From NCBI GenBank assembly GCA_016278515.1, contig JADQBR010000002.1, forward strand, positions 1 through 64,000: 64,000 bases of DNA, in the 5' to 3' direction. Below the pieces are notes generated by a model, which worked only from the letters and a program-made list of their open reading frames with translations, made no database searches and was not told the DNA's origin. Each line of letters opens with the position of its first letter. Within the stretch, counting starts at the first letter, position 1. Shown in pieces: positions 8,603 through 18,327 of this stretch. The DNA is from Bacillota bacterium (lineage in GTDB: Bacteria; Bacillota; JADQBR01). Position numbers and translations under genes: made by a program.

Positions 8603-8635
8603 AAGGCGCGGGTTCGCAAGTAGAACCCGTGCCTT
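8603..8635 (+). repeat. Intra-operon hairpin between etfA and the FeS oxidoreductase gene
   Basis: Arms AAGGCGCGGGTTC and GAACCCGTGCCTT with one mismatch and a 7-nt loop, right after the etfA stop. There is no T-run, so it is more likely an mRNA-stabilising or processing hairpin than a full terminator. Confidence 0.55.
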
Positions 8636-8706
8636 CCAACAAACCAGGCATCAGGTACGGAAAGACAGTTTTAAGCTAGGGACAAAGATTACACGGAGGG
8701 ATTGAT

Positions 8707-10725
8707 ATGACCGCTAGTCGTGAGCTATATTGGAATATTCATGGCCATGGTTTAATGTATTTGCTTTTTATATTAGCACTAGCTGTTTTCGCTTATGGTT
8801 TTTACAAAAAATATAAACTCTGGCGGTTGGGTTCGCAGGAAAACCGTATCTACGATGTTCCAACCAGAATTTATAAAATTCTTATTCATACTCTCGCTCA
8901 CCGTCGTATCCTGCGCGAGGGTTATGCCGGCAGCTTTCACAGTTTTATTTTTTACGGCTTTTTACTGTTTGTTTTTGGCACTTTCGTGGTAGCCTTGCAG
9001 GCAGATTTTGGATTGGAAGTATATAAAGGTGGTTTTTACCTAGGTCTAACCCTGTTCATGGATTTGGCTGGTTTAGCCGCCATTATTGGTATTGGAATGG
9101 CATATTACAGGCGTTATGTGCTAAAACCTGATGGTTTGGATAACCAACCCGATGATGCCTATAGTTTACACCTTTTATTACTAATAATTCTAACAGGATT
9201 TTTTATGGAAGGGCTCAGAATTGCCGCCACCCAAGATCCATGGGCAGCATGGAGTCCCGTCGGTATGTTATTCGCAACTGTTTTTGGGGCGGCATCCGTT
9301 AAAACGCTGCAAAATATTCATGTAGTTTTATGGTGGGTTCACTTGTTGCTGGCTTTTGGCTTTATAGCTTACTTGCCTTATTCAAAATTACTTCATATCA
9401 TAACCACTCCGCTTAATCAGTTTTTCAGCAGTTTAAAACCTGCAGGAGCATTAAAAACAATTAATTTTGAAGATGAGGGTCTGGAAAACTACGGCATATC
9501 TCAACTTGAACATTTTACATGGAAGCAATTATTCGATACGGATGCATGCACTCGCTGCGGCAGATGTCAGGATAATTGCCCGGCATATTTAACCGATAAA
9601 CCATTATCACCAAAGGCAATGACCCAGGATCTCAAAACATACTTGAACGATGTTGCAAACTCCATGAAAAATATGCCAACTGACCAAGGGGAAACGGCGG
9701 AACTGGCAGCAGCTTCGGAGCGGGCTTTGATAGGGGATGTTTTTGAGGAAGACACTCTATGGAGCTGTACCACTTGTCGTTCCTGTCAAGAACATTGTCC
9801 TGCGCTGGTTGAACATATTGATAAGACTATTGGCATGCGTCGTTCTTTGGTATTGGAAGAAAGTAAGTTTCCGTCTGAAGTACAGACTGTATTTAAAAAC
9901 GTTGAGAACAATGGGAATCCTTGGGGAGTCGGATTCGCCGATAGGGCAAAATGGGCTGAAAATTTAGGAGTTAAAATTATGTCAGAAGTAACTGACGAAG
10001 TGGACGTTTTATACTGGCCCGGCTGTGCAGGCGCGTTTGACGATCGAAACAAAAAGGTTGCGACAGCTGTAGTTAAGGTTTTAAAGGCCACCGATGTTAA
10101 TTTTGGGATTTTAGGTACTGAGGAAAAATGCTGTGGTGATTCAATTCGGAGAATTGGTAATGAATATCTATTCCAAATGACAGCAGAGGAGAATATAGAA
10201 ACAATTAAATCCTATGGTATTAAGAAAATTGTCACCCATTGCCCCCACTGTTTTAATACTCTAAAGAATGAATATCCCGAATTCGGGGGTGATTTTGAAG
10301 TTATCCACCATACCAAGTTTATTCATAATTTATTGGATACCGGGCAGCTTTTCATAGATCAACCGGAAGAGAGTTACGTTACCTACCATGATTCATGTTA
10401 TTTGGGCAGGTACAATAACGAATATTCGGCGCCTAGACATATTATTAAACGTATTGGCGGGAAGATTAAAGAGATGGATAAGAACCTTAACAAAAGTTTT
10501 TGCTGTGGCGCAGGCGGCGGACGCATGTGGATGGAAGAAACCTTAGGCACCAGAATCAATGAAGAACGTACCAAACAAGTTCTAGCTACAGGGGTCTCAA
10601 CGGTGGTCACTAATTGCCCATTTTGTTTAACTATGATAGAAGACGGTCTTAAGGAACATGAAGAAAATAGTGTTAAAACTTATGACATCGCAGAGCTATT
10701 AGAAGACAAAATCTACTGTAGGTAG
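8707..10725 (+). CDS. Membrane FeS oxidoreductase (HdrD-like ETF:quinone-type)
   Basis: 672 aa. The N-terminal ~240 residues contain about six hydrophobic helices of the NarI-like cytochrome b type. Two [4Fe-4S] motifs follow: C281-x2-C284-x2-C287-x3-C291-P and C354-x2-C357-x2-C360-x3-C364-P. The C-terminus has two CCG domains (EKCCGDSIRR...HCPHC and FCCGAGGGRMW...NCPFC), as in heterodisulfide reductase subunit D. This architecture, next to etfBA, is that proposed for enzymes moving electrons between EtfAB and menaquinone (EtfD/FadF-type). Inferred role: the membrane exit for electrons from acyl-CoA oxidation. ATG after ACGGAGGG. Confidence 0.88.
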   Translation: MTASRELYWNIHGHGLMYLLFILALAVFAYGFYKKYKLWRLGSQENRIYDVPTRIYKILIHTLAHRRILREGYAGSFHSFIFYGFLLFVFGTFVVALQADFGLEVYKGGFYLGLTLFMDLAGLAAIIGIGMAYYRRYVLKPDGLDNQPDDAYSLHLLLLIILTGFFMEGLRIAATQDPWAAWSPVGMLFATVFGAASVKTLQNIHVVLWWVHLLLAFGFIAYLPYSKLLHIITTPLNQFFSSLKPAGALKTINFEDEGLENYGISQLEHFTWKQLFDTDACTRCGRCQDNCPAYLTDKPLSPKAMTQDLKTYLNDVANSMKNMPTDQGETAELAAASERALIGDVFEEDTLWSCTTCRSCQEHCPALVEHIDKTIGMRRSLVLEESKFPSEVQTVFKNVENNGNPWGVGFADRAKWAENLGVKIMSEVTDEVDVLYWPGCAGAFDDRNKKVATAVVKVLKATDVNFGILGTEEKCCGDSIRRIGNEYLFQMTAEENIETIKSYGIKKIVTHCPHCFNTLKNEYPEFGGDFEVIHHTKFIHNLLDTGQLFIDQPEESYVTYHDSCYLGRYNNEYSAPRHIIKRIGGKIKEMDKNLNKSFCCGAGGGRMWMEETLGTRINEERTKQVLATGVSTVVTNCPFCLTMIEDGLKEHEENSVKTYDIAELLEDKIYCR

Positions 10726-10779
10726 CACTGTTCTTAAAAAGAATTAGAAGGTTACATTGGTTAATAATCTGGAAACATC

Positions 10780-10810
10780 AACAGGCACCGTTTGGTGTCT
10801 GTTTCTATTT
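10780..10810 (+). terminator. Probable terminator after the ETF cluster
   Basis: Arms AACAGGCACC and GGTGTCTGTT (one G-U pair) with loop GTTT, then TTCTATTT. It ends the crotonase-etf transcript. The remaining ~190 bases before hemE show only a small CCTGT/ACAGG hairpin near 10897-10911 and no recognised riboswitch. Confidence 0.6.
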
Positions 10811-10999
10811 ATCAAATAAATTGTAAACATATTACATTATTCTAGAGATTATGACAATAATGAAAAAAAAGGACTATGGGTTTACCCTGTCGAATACAGG
10901 ATAGGATTGCCATGATTGCAATTACAATTAAGAGGTTATGGAACATGAACTTCTAGTCACAATCACATATTGATTTTTTATTTTTGAGGAGGCGGCTGT

Positions 11000-12034
11000 A
11001 TGAAAAATGACGTGTTTTTAAGAGCATGTAAGCGCGAAAAGGTGGAATATACGCCTGTTTGGCTCATGAGACAAGCGGGTAGGTATATGTCTGAGTATAT
11101 GGAAATACGAAAGAACCATTCTTTTTTGGAGATGTGTAAAACGCCGGAACTGGCAACCGAGGTTACTCTTCAACCTGTTAACCGTGTGGGCGTAGATGCT
11201 GCTATCCTCTTTGCGGATATCCTTCTGCCGCTTGAGGGTATGGGAATAGATTTGGAATTTGCCAAGGGAGAAGGACCGGTTATTCATAATCCGGTGCGCT
11301 CGGAAGCAGACGTGAAGAAACTCAGGTTGATTGAACCTGAGCAGGACGTACCTTATGTACTAGAAGCCATAAAGTTAGTGCGAAAAGAGCTGGATGGCAG
11401 GGTGCCTTTGATTGGATTTTCAGGTGCGCCCTTTACTTTAGCCAGTTACATGATAGAGGGCGGCGGTTCTAGAAACTATTTGTACTGCAAACAGCTGATG
11501 TGGCAGGCACCTCAGCTGTGGCACGCTTTAATGGAGAAAATCTCCAAGGTTATAGTCAGCTATTTACGAGCACAAGCAGCTGCAGGGGCCCAGGCTTTAC
11601 AGGTTTTTGATTCGTGGGTAGGTGCACTATCACCGGCGGATTATGCTGAATACGTATTGCCCCACTCTAAGTACGTGTTTGAACAGCTCGCGGATTTAGG
11701 AGTACCGGTAATTCACTTTGCCAATAACGCTTCCACTTTGCTGGAATTAGTACGGGAAGCAGGCGGCGATGTAATTGGTGTAGACTGGCGGATTGGTTTA
11801 GATGAAGCTTGGCAGCGCATTGGTTATGATGTGGCTATTCAAGGGAACTTAGATCCCGTTTCTTTGATGGCTCCTCCTAAGGTGATTGAACAAAAGGTCA
11901 AGGAAATTTTAGAACAAGCCGATAACAGACCTGGCCATATATTTAATTTGGGCCATGGTATTAATAAAGAGACTCCTGTGGACAATGTTATTGCCATGGT
12001 TGAAGCGGTTCATAAGTATAGTAAGCGCAGTTAA
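11000..12034 (+). CDS. hemE: Uroporphyrinogen decarboxylase
   Basis: 344 aa. ATG after TTGAGGAGGCGGC. The N-terminal signature PVWLMRQAGRYMSEY is diagnostic, followed by AILFADILLPLEGMG, GFSGAPFTLASYMIEGG and FDSWVGALSPADY. It decarboxylates uroporphyrinogen III to coproporphyrinogen III. First gene of a hemE-hemH-hemY operon (22 nt to hemH). Confidence 0.95.
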   Translation: MKNDVFLRACKREKVEYTPVWLMRQAGRYMSEYMEIRKNHSFLEMCKTPELATEVTLQPVNRVGVDAAILFADILLPLEGMGIDLEFAKGEGPVIHNPVRSEADVKKLRLIEPEQDVPYVLEAIKLVRKELDGRVPLIGFSGAPFTLASYMIEGGGSRNYLYCKQLMWQAPQLWHALMEKISKVIVSYLRAQAAAGAQALQVFDSWVGALSPADYAEYVLPHSKYVFEQLADLGVPVIHFANNASTLLELVREAGGDVIGVDWRIGLDEAWQRIGYDVAIQGNLDPVSLMAPPKVIEQKVKEILEQADNRPGHIFNLGHGINKETPVDNVIAMVEAVHKYSKRS

Positions 12035-12056
12035 AGTTAGGATTTAGGAGGTAACT

Positions 12057-12977
12057 ATGAACGATAAAGTCGGCGTCATGCTCATGGCATTCGGGGGTCC
12101 GGATTCGCCAGATGCAGTAGAGCCTTTTGTAACTAAATTACTAGGTGGGAAGAGGGTTCCCCCGCCGGTAATGGCTAAGATAAAGGAAAGATATCGTATG
12201 ATTGGTGGAGCATCTCCTCTGGCCCAAATAACTTATTCTCAGGCGGAGGCTCTACAGGAAGCATTGGGAGGAGATATTCCGGTTGAAGTTGGCATGAGTT
12301 ATTCAGAACCGACAATTCAAGCTGCAATTAATAATTTATTGACAAAAGGCGTGGAACAGATAATTGCATTAAGCTTGTCTCCCCATTACTCCCGGGTCAG
12401 TACAGGAACTTACGAAAAAGAAACGAGACGACTGGCAAGCAGTTTAAATGAACCGGTTAAGATAACTTTTGCTGAGGGATGGTATGATTATCCCTTGTAT
12501 TTAAGCGCGGTTGCGGAGCGAATTGAAGAAGCACTGCAGACTTTTGAGGAAGATGTCAAGGATGAGGTTGAGATTATTTTCAGTGCTCATAGTCTACCCA
12601 AATCCTATATTGAGGAAGGTGAACCCTACGTAGCTCAATTGGAGGAAACAATAAAAGGGGTAGTGGCTCATTTCCCCAATACCCCTTACTGCTTAGCTTA
12701 TCAAAGCAAGGGTAGAGGCAAAGAAGAATGGTTGGGGCCTGATGTTGAGACGATATTGAAGGGGCTTGCTAATGCAGGTAAAACTAACATATTGTTGGCT
12801 CCCCTCAGTTTCGTTGCCGACCATGTAGAAACCTTATATGATATAGATATTGAAATAAAACAGCATGCAGAAAAGCTGGGTATTAACTTTAGACGAGCGA
12901 TAGCACTGAATAATAGTCCTAAGTTTATCCAAGCATTAAAAGACAAGGTGCAGGAAGCTTACCGCGCATTGCAGTAG
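12057..12977 (+). CDS. hemH: Ferrochelatase (coproporphyrin-type)
   Basis: 306 aa. Start after GATTTAGGAGGTAAC. Motifs: MAFGGPDSPDAVEPFV at the N-terminus, LSLSPHYSRVSTGTY, FSAHSLPKSYIEEGEPY with the catalytic His, and APLSFVADHVETLYDIDIE with the metal-site Glu. It inserts iron into the porphyrin. In Gram-positive bacteria this family usually works on coproporphyrin III (CpfC) rather than protoporphyrin IX; that is family knowledge, not readable here. Followed after 12 nt by the oxidase gene. Confidence 0.93.
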   Translation: MNDKVGVMLMAFGGPDSPDAVEPFVTKLLGGKRVPPPVMAKIKERYRMIGGASPLAQITYSQAEALQEALGGDIPVEVGMSYSEPTIQAAINNLLTKGVEQIIALSLSPHYSRVSTGTYEKETRRLASSLNEPVKITFAEGWYDYPLYLSAVAERIEEALQTFEEDVKDEVEIIFSAHSLPKSYIEEGEPYVAQLEETIKGVVAHFPNTPYCLAYQSKGRGKEEWLGPDVETILKGLANAGKTNILLAPLSFVADHVETLYDIDIEIKQHAEKLGINFRRAIALNNSPKFIQALKDKVQEAYRALQ

Positions 12978-12989
12978 GAGTGTTGTCAA

Positions 12990-14381
12990 ATGAAGAAAAT
13001 AGTGATAATAGGCGGCGGGATAGCCGGATTATCAGCGGCTTATTACTTACAAGAACAAAAGATTAATGACCTTTCCATTACTCTCATAGAGGCTGAAGAT
13101 AAATTGGGAGGAAAACTACAAACTGCAGATGAAGACGGTTTTGCCATTGAAGGAGGGCCCGATTGCTTTCTTTCCCAAAAGCCGGCTGTAGCCAGGTTAG
13201 GGAAGCAAATAGGAATATCGGAGGATTTAATAGGTACCAGTGAGGAGAACAAAGGGACATATATTTTGTCCGGAGGGCGCCTGCACGAGCTTCCCGAGGG
13301 GCTGATGCTGATGGTTCCAACAAAAATATTACCTTTTGCGACAAGCTCATTAATTTCTTGGCCCGGTAAGTTTCGCATGGGGCTGGATATGGTGCTTCCT
13401 AAAAAAAATAGTAGCGGAGATGAAAGTTTAGCCAGTTTTGTAACCCGTCGCTTAGGAAAAGAAGCTCTAGATAAAATTGCGGAACCGCTTATCGGTGGTA
13501 TACATGCTGGTGATCCGGATAATATGAGTCTAAAAGCTAGTTTCCCACGTTTTTTGGATATGGAGTCTAAACATCGTAGTCTTATTAAGGCTATGCTTGT
13601 TGGCAAAAGGGAGGCAGCCCGGTCTAAGGGCAAAAAGACTTCCCATTTTATGTCTTTTGTCGGAGGTATGGGAGAATTAGCCCAATCAGTTGCGGGCAAA
13701 CTAGATTCCGTAGAAATAAAGACAAGCTGCCCCGTTCAATCCGTCAACTATAGTGATAAGTTCCATATTACGTTAAAAAATGAGGAGCAGCTTGAAGCAG
13801 ATTATGTCATATTTGCTGTTCCAGCATATGCGGCGGCTGACATTATCGAGCAACAAGACAAGCAGATTGCTCAGACTTTACGCAGTATAAATTTTGTTAA
13901 TTCTGCTACCGTATCGGTGGCGTACCATAAAAATGATCTAGGGAAACCCTTAAAAGGTTACGGTTTTGTTATTCCGTCCCAGGAAAAAAGAAATATTATG
14001 GCTGTAACATACAGTTCGCAAAAATGGCACCATCGTATTCCCAACGATAACTACCAGCTACTCCGATGCTTTGTAGGCGGACCCAAAAACCAAGACATGG
14101 TGCTGTTGGATGATGAGGAAATGCTAACTAAAGTAAAAGCTGAGTTAAAAGATATATTGGGAATTACAGCTAAACCGCTTCTAACGAAAATTTGCCGCTG
14201 GGTTAACGGTATGCCCCAATATTCCATGGGCCATTTGGAAAGGGTAGAAAGTATTGAACAACGGTTGGAACGTTTTCCGGGTTTGGCTCTTGCAGGTAAT
14301 TCTTATCGGGGAATTGGTGTTCCCGACTGTATTGAGTCAGGCGAAAGGGCTGCAAAAAGGATATTAGAAAGGCTACACTAA
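12990..14381 (+). CDS. hemY: Copro-/protoporphyrinogen oxidase (HemY-type flavoprotein)
   Basis: 463 aa. FAD-binding IIGGGIAGLSAAYYL at residues 6-20 and the matching ALIEAEDKLGGK-type second motif, IEGGPDCFLSQKP, and a C-terminal GLALAGNSYRGIGVPDCIESG that binds the flavin. In Firmicutes this enzyme (CgoX) oxidises coproporphyrinogen III. It is normally oxygen-dependent, which is notable beside otherwise anaerobic metabolism. Last gene of the operon; a terminator begins at its stop codon. Confidence 0.92.
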   Translation: MKKIVIIGGGIAGLSAAYYLQEQKINDLSITLIEAEDKLGGKLQTADEDGFAIEGGPDCFLSQKPAVARLGKQIGISEDLIGTSEENKGTYILSGGRLHELPEGLMLMVPTKILPFATSSLISWPGKFRMGLDMVLPKKNSSGDESLASFVTRRLGKEALDKIAEPLIGGIHAGDPDNMSLKASFPRFLDMESKHRSLIKAMLVGKREAARSKGKKTSHFMSFVGGMGELAQSVAGKLDSVEIKTSCPVQSVNYSDKFHITLKNEEQLEADYVIFAVPAYAAADIIEQQDKQIAQTLRSINFVNSATVSVAYHKNDLGKPLKGYGFVIPSQEKRNIMAVTYSSQKWHHRIPNDNYQLLRCFVGGPKNQDMVLLDDEEMLTKVKAELKDILGITAKPLLTKICRWVNGMPQYSMGHLERVESIEQRLERFPGLALAGNSYRGIGVPDCIESGERAAKRILERLH

Positions 14382-14408
14382 CGGCACCGGCGGGTGCCGT
14401 TAGTTTTT
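14378..14408 (+). terminator. Rho-independent terminator of the hem operon
   Basis: Arms CTAACGGCACC and GGTGCCGTTAG, loop GGCG, then T5. The left arm overlaps the hemY stop codon. Confidence 0.9.
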
Positions 14409-14484
14409 CGACATTTAAAATTATAATACTAGGTTTATGAAATTTAAAGTGTTATTGGCAAATAATTTACGAGGAGGCGATTAG

Positions 14485-15039
14485 TTGAGGGTAGGGGTAG
14501 ATATAGATGGGGTGCTCAATGACATCCTTTCGATATGCGTTGAAGGGTTAAACGATTATTTGGAGGTAACCCTGACGACAGAAGATATGACGGATTACAA
14601 CTTCGCAAAATCATATCAAGTACCACAAGAAAAAGTGGTTGAATTTTTCATTCGTGAGGAAACCAATATTTTAAGGAATGCAGCTCCACAACAAAATGCT
14701 GCGGAAACATTATTTGAAATGAATAAACAACATCAAATTATACTGGTTACGGCTAGACCTGAGAATCAGAGGAAAGTAACGGAAGAGTGGTTAAAAAAGC
14801 ACGAAATAGACTATGACAAATTGATAATGGTAGGGTCGAGTGATAAGCGGAAAGCGTGTTTAAAAGAACGTATTGATGTCTTAATAGAAGATAGTTTAGA
14901 AAATGCGTTGATGGTCAACGGACAAGGAATACCGGTGATATTAATGAATGCGCCGCATAATCAAGGAAAATTGCCCCAGGGAATTACCAGGGTATCATGC
15001 TGGCTGGAGGCAGAAGAACATTTGGCGGATCATTGCTAG
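14485..15039 (+). CDS. 5'-nucleotidase, NT5C/HAD-like
   Basis: 184 aa. TTG start after CGAGGAGGCGA. HAD motif I is DIDGVLND at residues 6-13, with the nucleophile and acid aspartates D6 and D8. Motif II TARPENQR and motif IV IEDSLENA follow. This matches the 5'(3')-deoxyribonucleotidase-like family, which dephosphorylates nucleotides. Its location just before the pyr operon could be functional, but it has its own transcript start region and the pyr promoter lies downstream. Confidence 0.75.
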   Translation: MRVGVDIDGVLNDILSICVEGLNDYLEVTLTTEDMTDYNFAKSYQVPQEKVVEFFIREETNILRNAAPQQNAAETLFEMNKQHQIILVTARPENQRKVTEEWLKKHEIDYDKLIMVGSSDKRKACLKERIDVLIEDSLENALMVNGQGIPVILMNAPHNQGKLPQGITRVSCWLEAEEHLADHC

Positions 15040-15068
15040 ATAAAGAAAAACCTCTTTTGAAATTGCTG

Positions 15069-15106
15069 TTGACAAATAGTATTTAATTGGATAAACTATC
15101 TATAAT
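15069..15106 (+). promoter_or_regulatory. Promoter of the pyr operon
   Basis: -35 TTGACA at 15069-15074. At 17 bp spacing the -10 would be TAAACT (15092-15097). A perfect TATAAT at 15101-15106 lies too far from that -35 and may use another upstream element. Either places the start just before the PyrR leader. Confidence 0.5.
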
Positions 15107-15114
15107 AAATTAAT

Positions 15115-15214
15115 TCCTTTAAGCATGGCCCTGTGAGGCTGGCAAGGAAGTTATATTCCGAATTTAGGATTAGCGTATAACTGCTTGCAAACCTCTGGGA
15201 AAAGCAGTTTTTTT
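15115..15214 (+). promoter_or_regulatory. PyrR-responsive attenuator 1 (pyrR leader)
   Basis: The PyrR-binding loop core CCTGTGAGGCTGGCAAGG (15130-15147) matches the consensus of UMP-PyrR sites. It is closed by a TTCCTT/AAGGAA stem (anti-antiterminator). Downstream is an intrinsic terminator, arms AACTGCTT/AAGCAGTT with T7 at 15179-15214. UMP-bound PyrR should stabilise the binding hairpin and allow termination before pyrR. Confidence 0.88.
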
Positions 15215-15223
15215 ATGCTTTAA

Positions 15224-15790
<567 letters not shown>

Positions 15791-15802
15791 CCGTTAGTTT
15801 TG

Positions 15803-15894
15803 TCCTTTAAATTGGTCCTGCGAGGCTGATAAGGGCGGTGACAGGCGGATTTTTTTATGCTGTCTAACCTCCTAGCCTAGGGCCGGGAGGTTTT
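15803..15894 (+). promoter_or_regulatory. PyrR-responsive attenuator 2 (uraA leader)
   Basis: The PyrR-binding core GGTCCTGCGAGGCTGATAAG lies at 15814-15833 and is closed by a GTCCTT/AAGGGC stem. A terminator with arms AACCTCC and GGGAGGTT plus TTTATTT follows at 15866-15894. It should reduce read-through from pyrR into uraA and the biosynthetic genes when UMP is high. Confidence 0.86.
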
Positions 15895-16011
15895 ATTTAT
15901 TTTAAAAATTATTTTGCGTGAAAGGAGCTGAAAAACACCGAAATTAGGGTTTAACACTGGGGTATGTGGAATTATACTTAATGAATTATATTTTAAAGGG
16001 GGGACTTATTA

Positions 16012-17307
16012 ATGCGTAATTTTGTTTTAGCCTTACAACATGTATTAGCAATGTTCGGTGCTACAGTTTTGGTTCCTTTAATAACAGGTCTTAACCCGGG
16101 CGTAGCGTTGTTTACAGCCGGCGCCGGTACTTTGATGTTTCATTTTATTTCCGGTGGACAAGTTCCGGTCTTTCTTGGATCTTCTTTCGCATTTATCGCA
16201 GGTATTTTAACTGTTAAGGCCATACCGGGATTAGGCTTGGAACATGCCAGTGGTGCTTTTTTAGGAGTTGGCGTGGTGTATATAGTTATGGCAGCTTTGG
16301 TTTACTTCGTTGGTCCTGATAGAGTAAAAAAAGTCTTTCCACCCATAGTAACTGGACCGATTATTATTGTTATCGGTTTGATTTTAGCTCCTGTGGCAAT
16401 AGATATGGCAGCTAGTAATTGGACAGTAGCCTTAATTACTATGGCTGCGGTAATTTTAACCGGAATCGTTTCCAAAGGATTTTTTCGCTTTATCCCAATC
16501 CTAACGGGCGTTATTATTGGCTATGTTGCAGCACTAATTTTCGGTTTGGTAGACCTTACGCCAGTTATAGAAACTGGATGGCTCCGTATGCCGGCTTTTA
16601 CGGCACCTAAGTTTTCCTTGCAGGCATTTAGCATTATTGTTCCTATTGCATTGGTTACTATGATTGAACATATTGGGGATATTACTACTAACGGTGCAGT
16701 TGTAGGTAAAAACTTTTTTGAGAAACCTGGTTTACACCGCACGTTACTAGGTGACGGCTTGGCAACTGCTTTAGCTGGTTTTCTTGGAGGACCAGCCAAC
16801 ACTACTTATGGCGAAAATACGGGTGTATTGGCAGTTACGAAAAACTATAATCCCAGTATTTTACGTACAGCTGCAGCTATCGCTATTGTATTAAGTTTTA
16901 TCGGCAAGTTTGGTGCTCTTATACAGACCATACCGGCAGCCGTAATGGGTGGTGTCAGTTTTATTCTCTTTGGCATGATTGCCAGCATAGGTATTAAAAC
17001 TTTGGTAGACAGTGCTCCGGATCTGGCTAACCTGCGTAACTCTAGTGTGGTTTTCATAATACTAATTACGGGTATTTTAGGTATTATGGATCAAAGCGTA
17101 CTTGGTTTAGATAAAGTTCAAAACCCGCTGACAATTAGCTTGACATCTCAGGCCAGCCTATCCGGTCTTAGCTTGGCTGCTTTACTGGGTGTGATATTAA
17201 ATTGGGTAATTGGTTTAATCCCTGACAGAGTCGAGGAAGAGGCTGTTGCTCAAAGCTATTCGGGAAGTAAAGTTCCATCTGCTGCAAAGAAAATCAAAGA
17301 AGACTAG
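16012..17307 (+). CDS. uraA: Uracil permease, NCS2 family
   Basis: 431 aa, hydrophobic throughout with about 12-14 membrane segments. The N-terminus LALQHVLAMFGATVLVPLITG is the NCS2 signature. VTMIEHIGDITTNG and GGPANTTYGENTG match the uracil-binding helices 8 and 10 (the conserved Glu in each). Imports uracil by proton symport. Equivalent to pyrP of Bacillus by operon position. ATG after AAAGGGGGGAC. Confidence 0.93.
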   Translation: MRNFVLALQHVLAMFGATVLVPLITGLNPGVALFTAGAGTLMFHFISGGQVPVFLGSSFAFIAGILTVKAIPGLGLEHASGAFLGVGVVYIVMAALVYFVGPDRVKKVFPPIVTGPIIIVIGLILAPVAIDMAASNWTVALITMAAVILTGIVSKGFFRFIPILTGVIIGYVAALIFGLVDLTPVIETGWLRMPAFTAPKFSLQAFSIIVPIALVTMIEHIGDITTNGAVVGKNFFEKPGLHRTLLGDGLATALAGFLGGPANTTYGENTGVLAVTKNYNPSILRTAAAIAIVLSFIGKFGALIQTIPAAVMGGVSFILFGMIASIGIKTLVDSAPDLANLRNSSVVFIILITGILGIMDQSVLGLDKVQNPLTISLTSQASLSGLSLAALLGVILNWVIGLIPDRVEEEAVAQSYSGSKVPSAAKKIKED

Positions 17308-17327
17308 TTCTTTAATTAATGGAATAA

Positions 17328-17356
17328 GGCCTCCCTGGAAGATGGGAGGTCTTTTT
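17328..17356 (+). terminator. Hairpin terminator between uraA and pyrB
   Basis: Arms GGCCTCCC and GGGAGGTC followed by T5. In Bacillus this gap holds a third PyrR attenuator; here no PyrR loop or antiterminator is visible and there is little room for one, so it probably acts as a constitutive partial terminator. Confidence 0.7.
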
Positions 17357-17388
17357 GAAAAGAACATCTTGGAAAGGGGGAAATAGCT

Positions 17389-18327
17389 TTGAATCTAAAG
17401 CGTAAAGATTTATTAGGCATAGAAGAATTAACTGTTGAGGAAATTAATTTGATTTTGGATACGGCTCTTCCCATGAAGGATATTGTGCAGCGGGATATTA
17501 AGAAAGTTCCAACTCTCAGGGGACGGTCAGTAGTTAATTTATTCTACGAACCTAGCACCCGTACTAGAACATCTTTTGAATTGGCTGGAAAATTCATGAG
17601 CGCCGACACAGTTAACATAGCAACCAGCAGCAGTAGTGTTGCTAAGGGAGAAACTTTGAAAGATACCGCTAAGACTATAGAGGTGATGGGTGCGGACGTG
17701 GTGGTGCTGCGCCATGGCATGCCAGGTGCAGCTAGGATTCTGGCTGAAACAATCTCTTCTCACATCATTAACGCTGGTGATGGTGCCCACGAGCATCCTA
17801 CCCAAGCCCTGTTAGATTTGTTTACCATTAGGGAGGAAAAGGGACGCATTGCTGGCCTCACTGTAACGCTTGTCGGTGATATCGTTCACAGCCGGGTTGT
17901 CAGATCAAATATTCTTGCTTTAACTAAGCTTGGAGCATCAGTCCGTCTGGTTGGTCCACCGACTCTAATGCCCTACGGAATTGAAGATATGGGAGTGGAA
18001 GTATATTATTCCCTTGAGGAAGCGCTGAAAGACAGTGATGTAGTAATGGCTTTAAGAATTCAAAAAGAAAGGCAGCAAAGAGGACTTTTTCCCAGTTTGC
18101 GCGAGTATTCCAGACTCTATGGTTTAACTGAAGAAAAACTGAGTTGGGCAAAAGAAGACTGCCTGCTGATGCACCCTGGCCCTATCAACCGAGGAGTCGA
18201 ACTTAGCAGTCCCTTAGCAGACGGAATAAGCTCCCTGATAAATAGGCAGGTTACTAATGGAGTTGCAGTAAGAATGGCAATATTATTCCTGTTAATTGGA
18301 GGTGGTAAAAGTGACATTACTGCTTAA
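17389..18327 (+). CDS. pyrB: Aspartate carbamoyltransferase catalytic chain
   Basis: 312 aa. TTG start after GGAAAGGGGGAAA. The carbamoyl-phosphate loop STRTR is at residues 56-60, [11 protein letters not shown] near residue 135 and [10 protein letters not shown] in the C-terminal domain. It condenses aspartate with carbamoyl phosphate. No pyrI regulatory subunit is present, as in Bacillus. Overlaps pyrC by 17 nt. Confidence 0.95.
   Translation: MNLKRKDLLGIEELTVEEINLILDTALPMKDIVQRDIKKVPTLRGRSVVNLFYEPSTRTRTSFELAGKFMSADTVNIATSSSSVAKGETLKDTAKTIEVMGADVVVLRHGMPGAARILAETISSHIINAGDGAHEHPTQALLDLFTIREEKGRIAGLTVTLVGDIVHSRVVRSNILALTKLGASVRLVGPPTLMPYGIEDMGVEVYYSLEEALKDSDVVMALRIQKERQQRGLFPSLREYSRLYGLTEEKLSWAKEDCLLMHPGPINRGVELSSPLADGISSLINRQVTNGVAVRMAILFLLIGGGKSDITA

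Noticed and set aside
10856-10960. Riboswitch before hemE
   Set aside because: Only a short CCTGT/ACAGG hairpin is visible; it matches no riboswitch core I know.
13043-13699. 218-aa minus-strand frame inside hemY
   Set aside because: Antisense shadow of a well-supported gene; no ribosome site or family motif.
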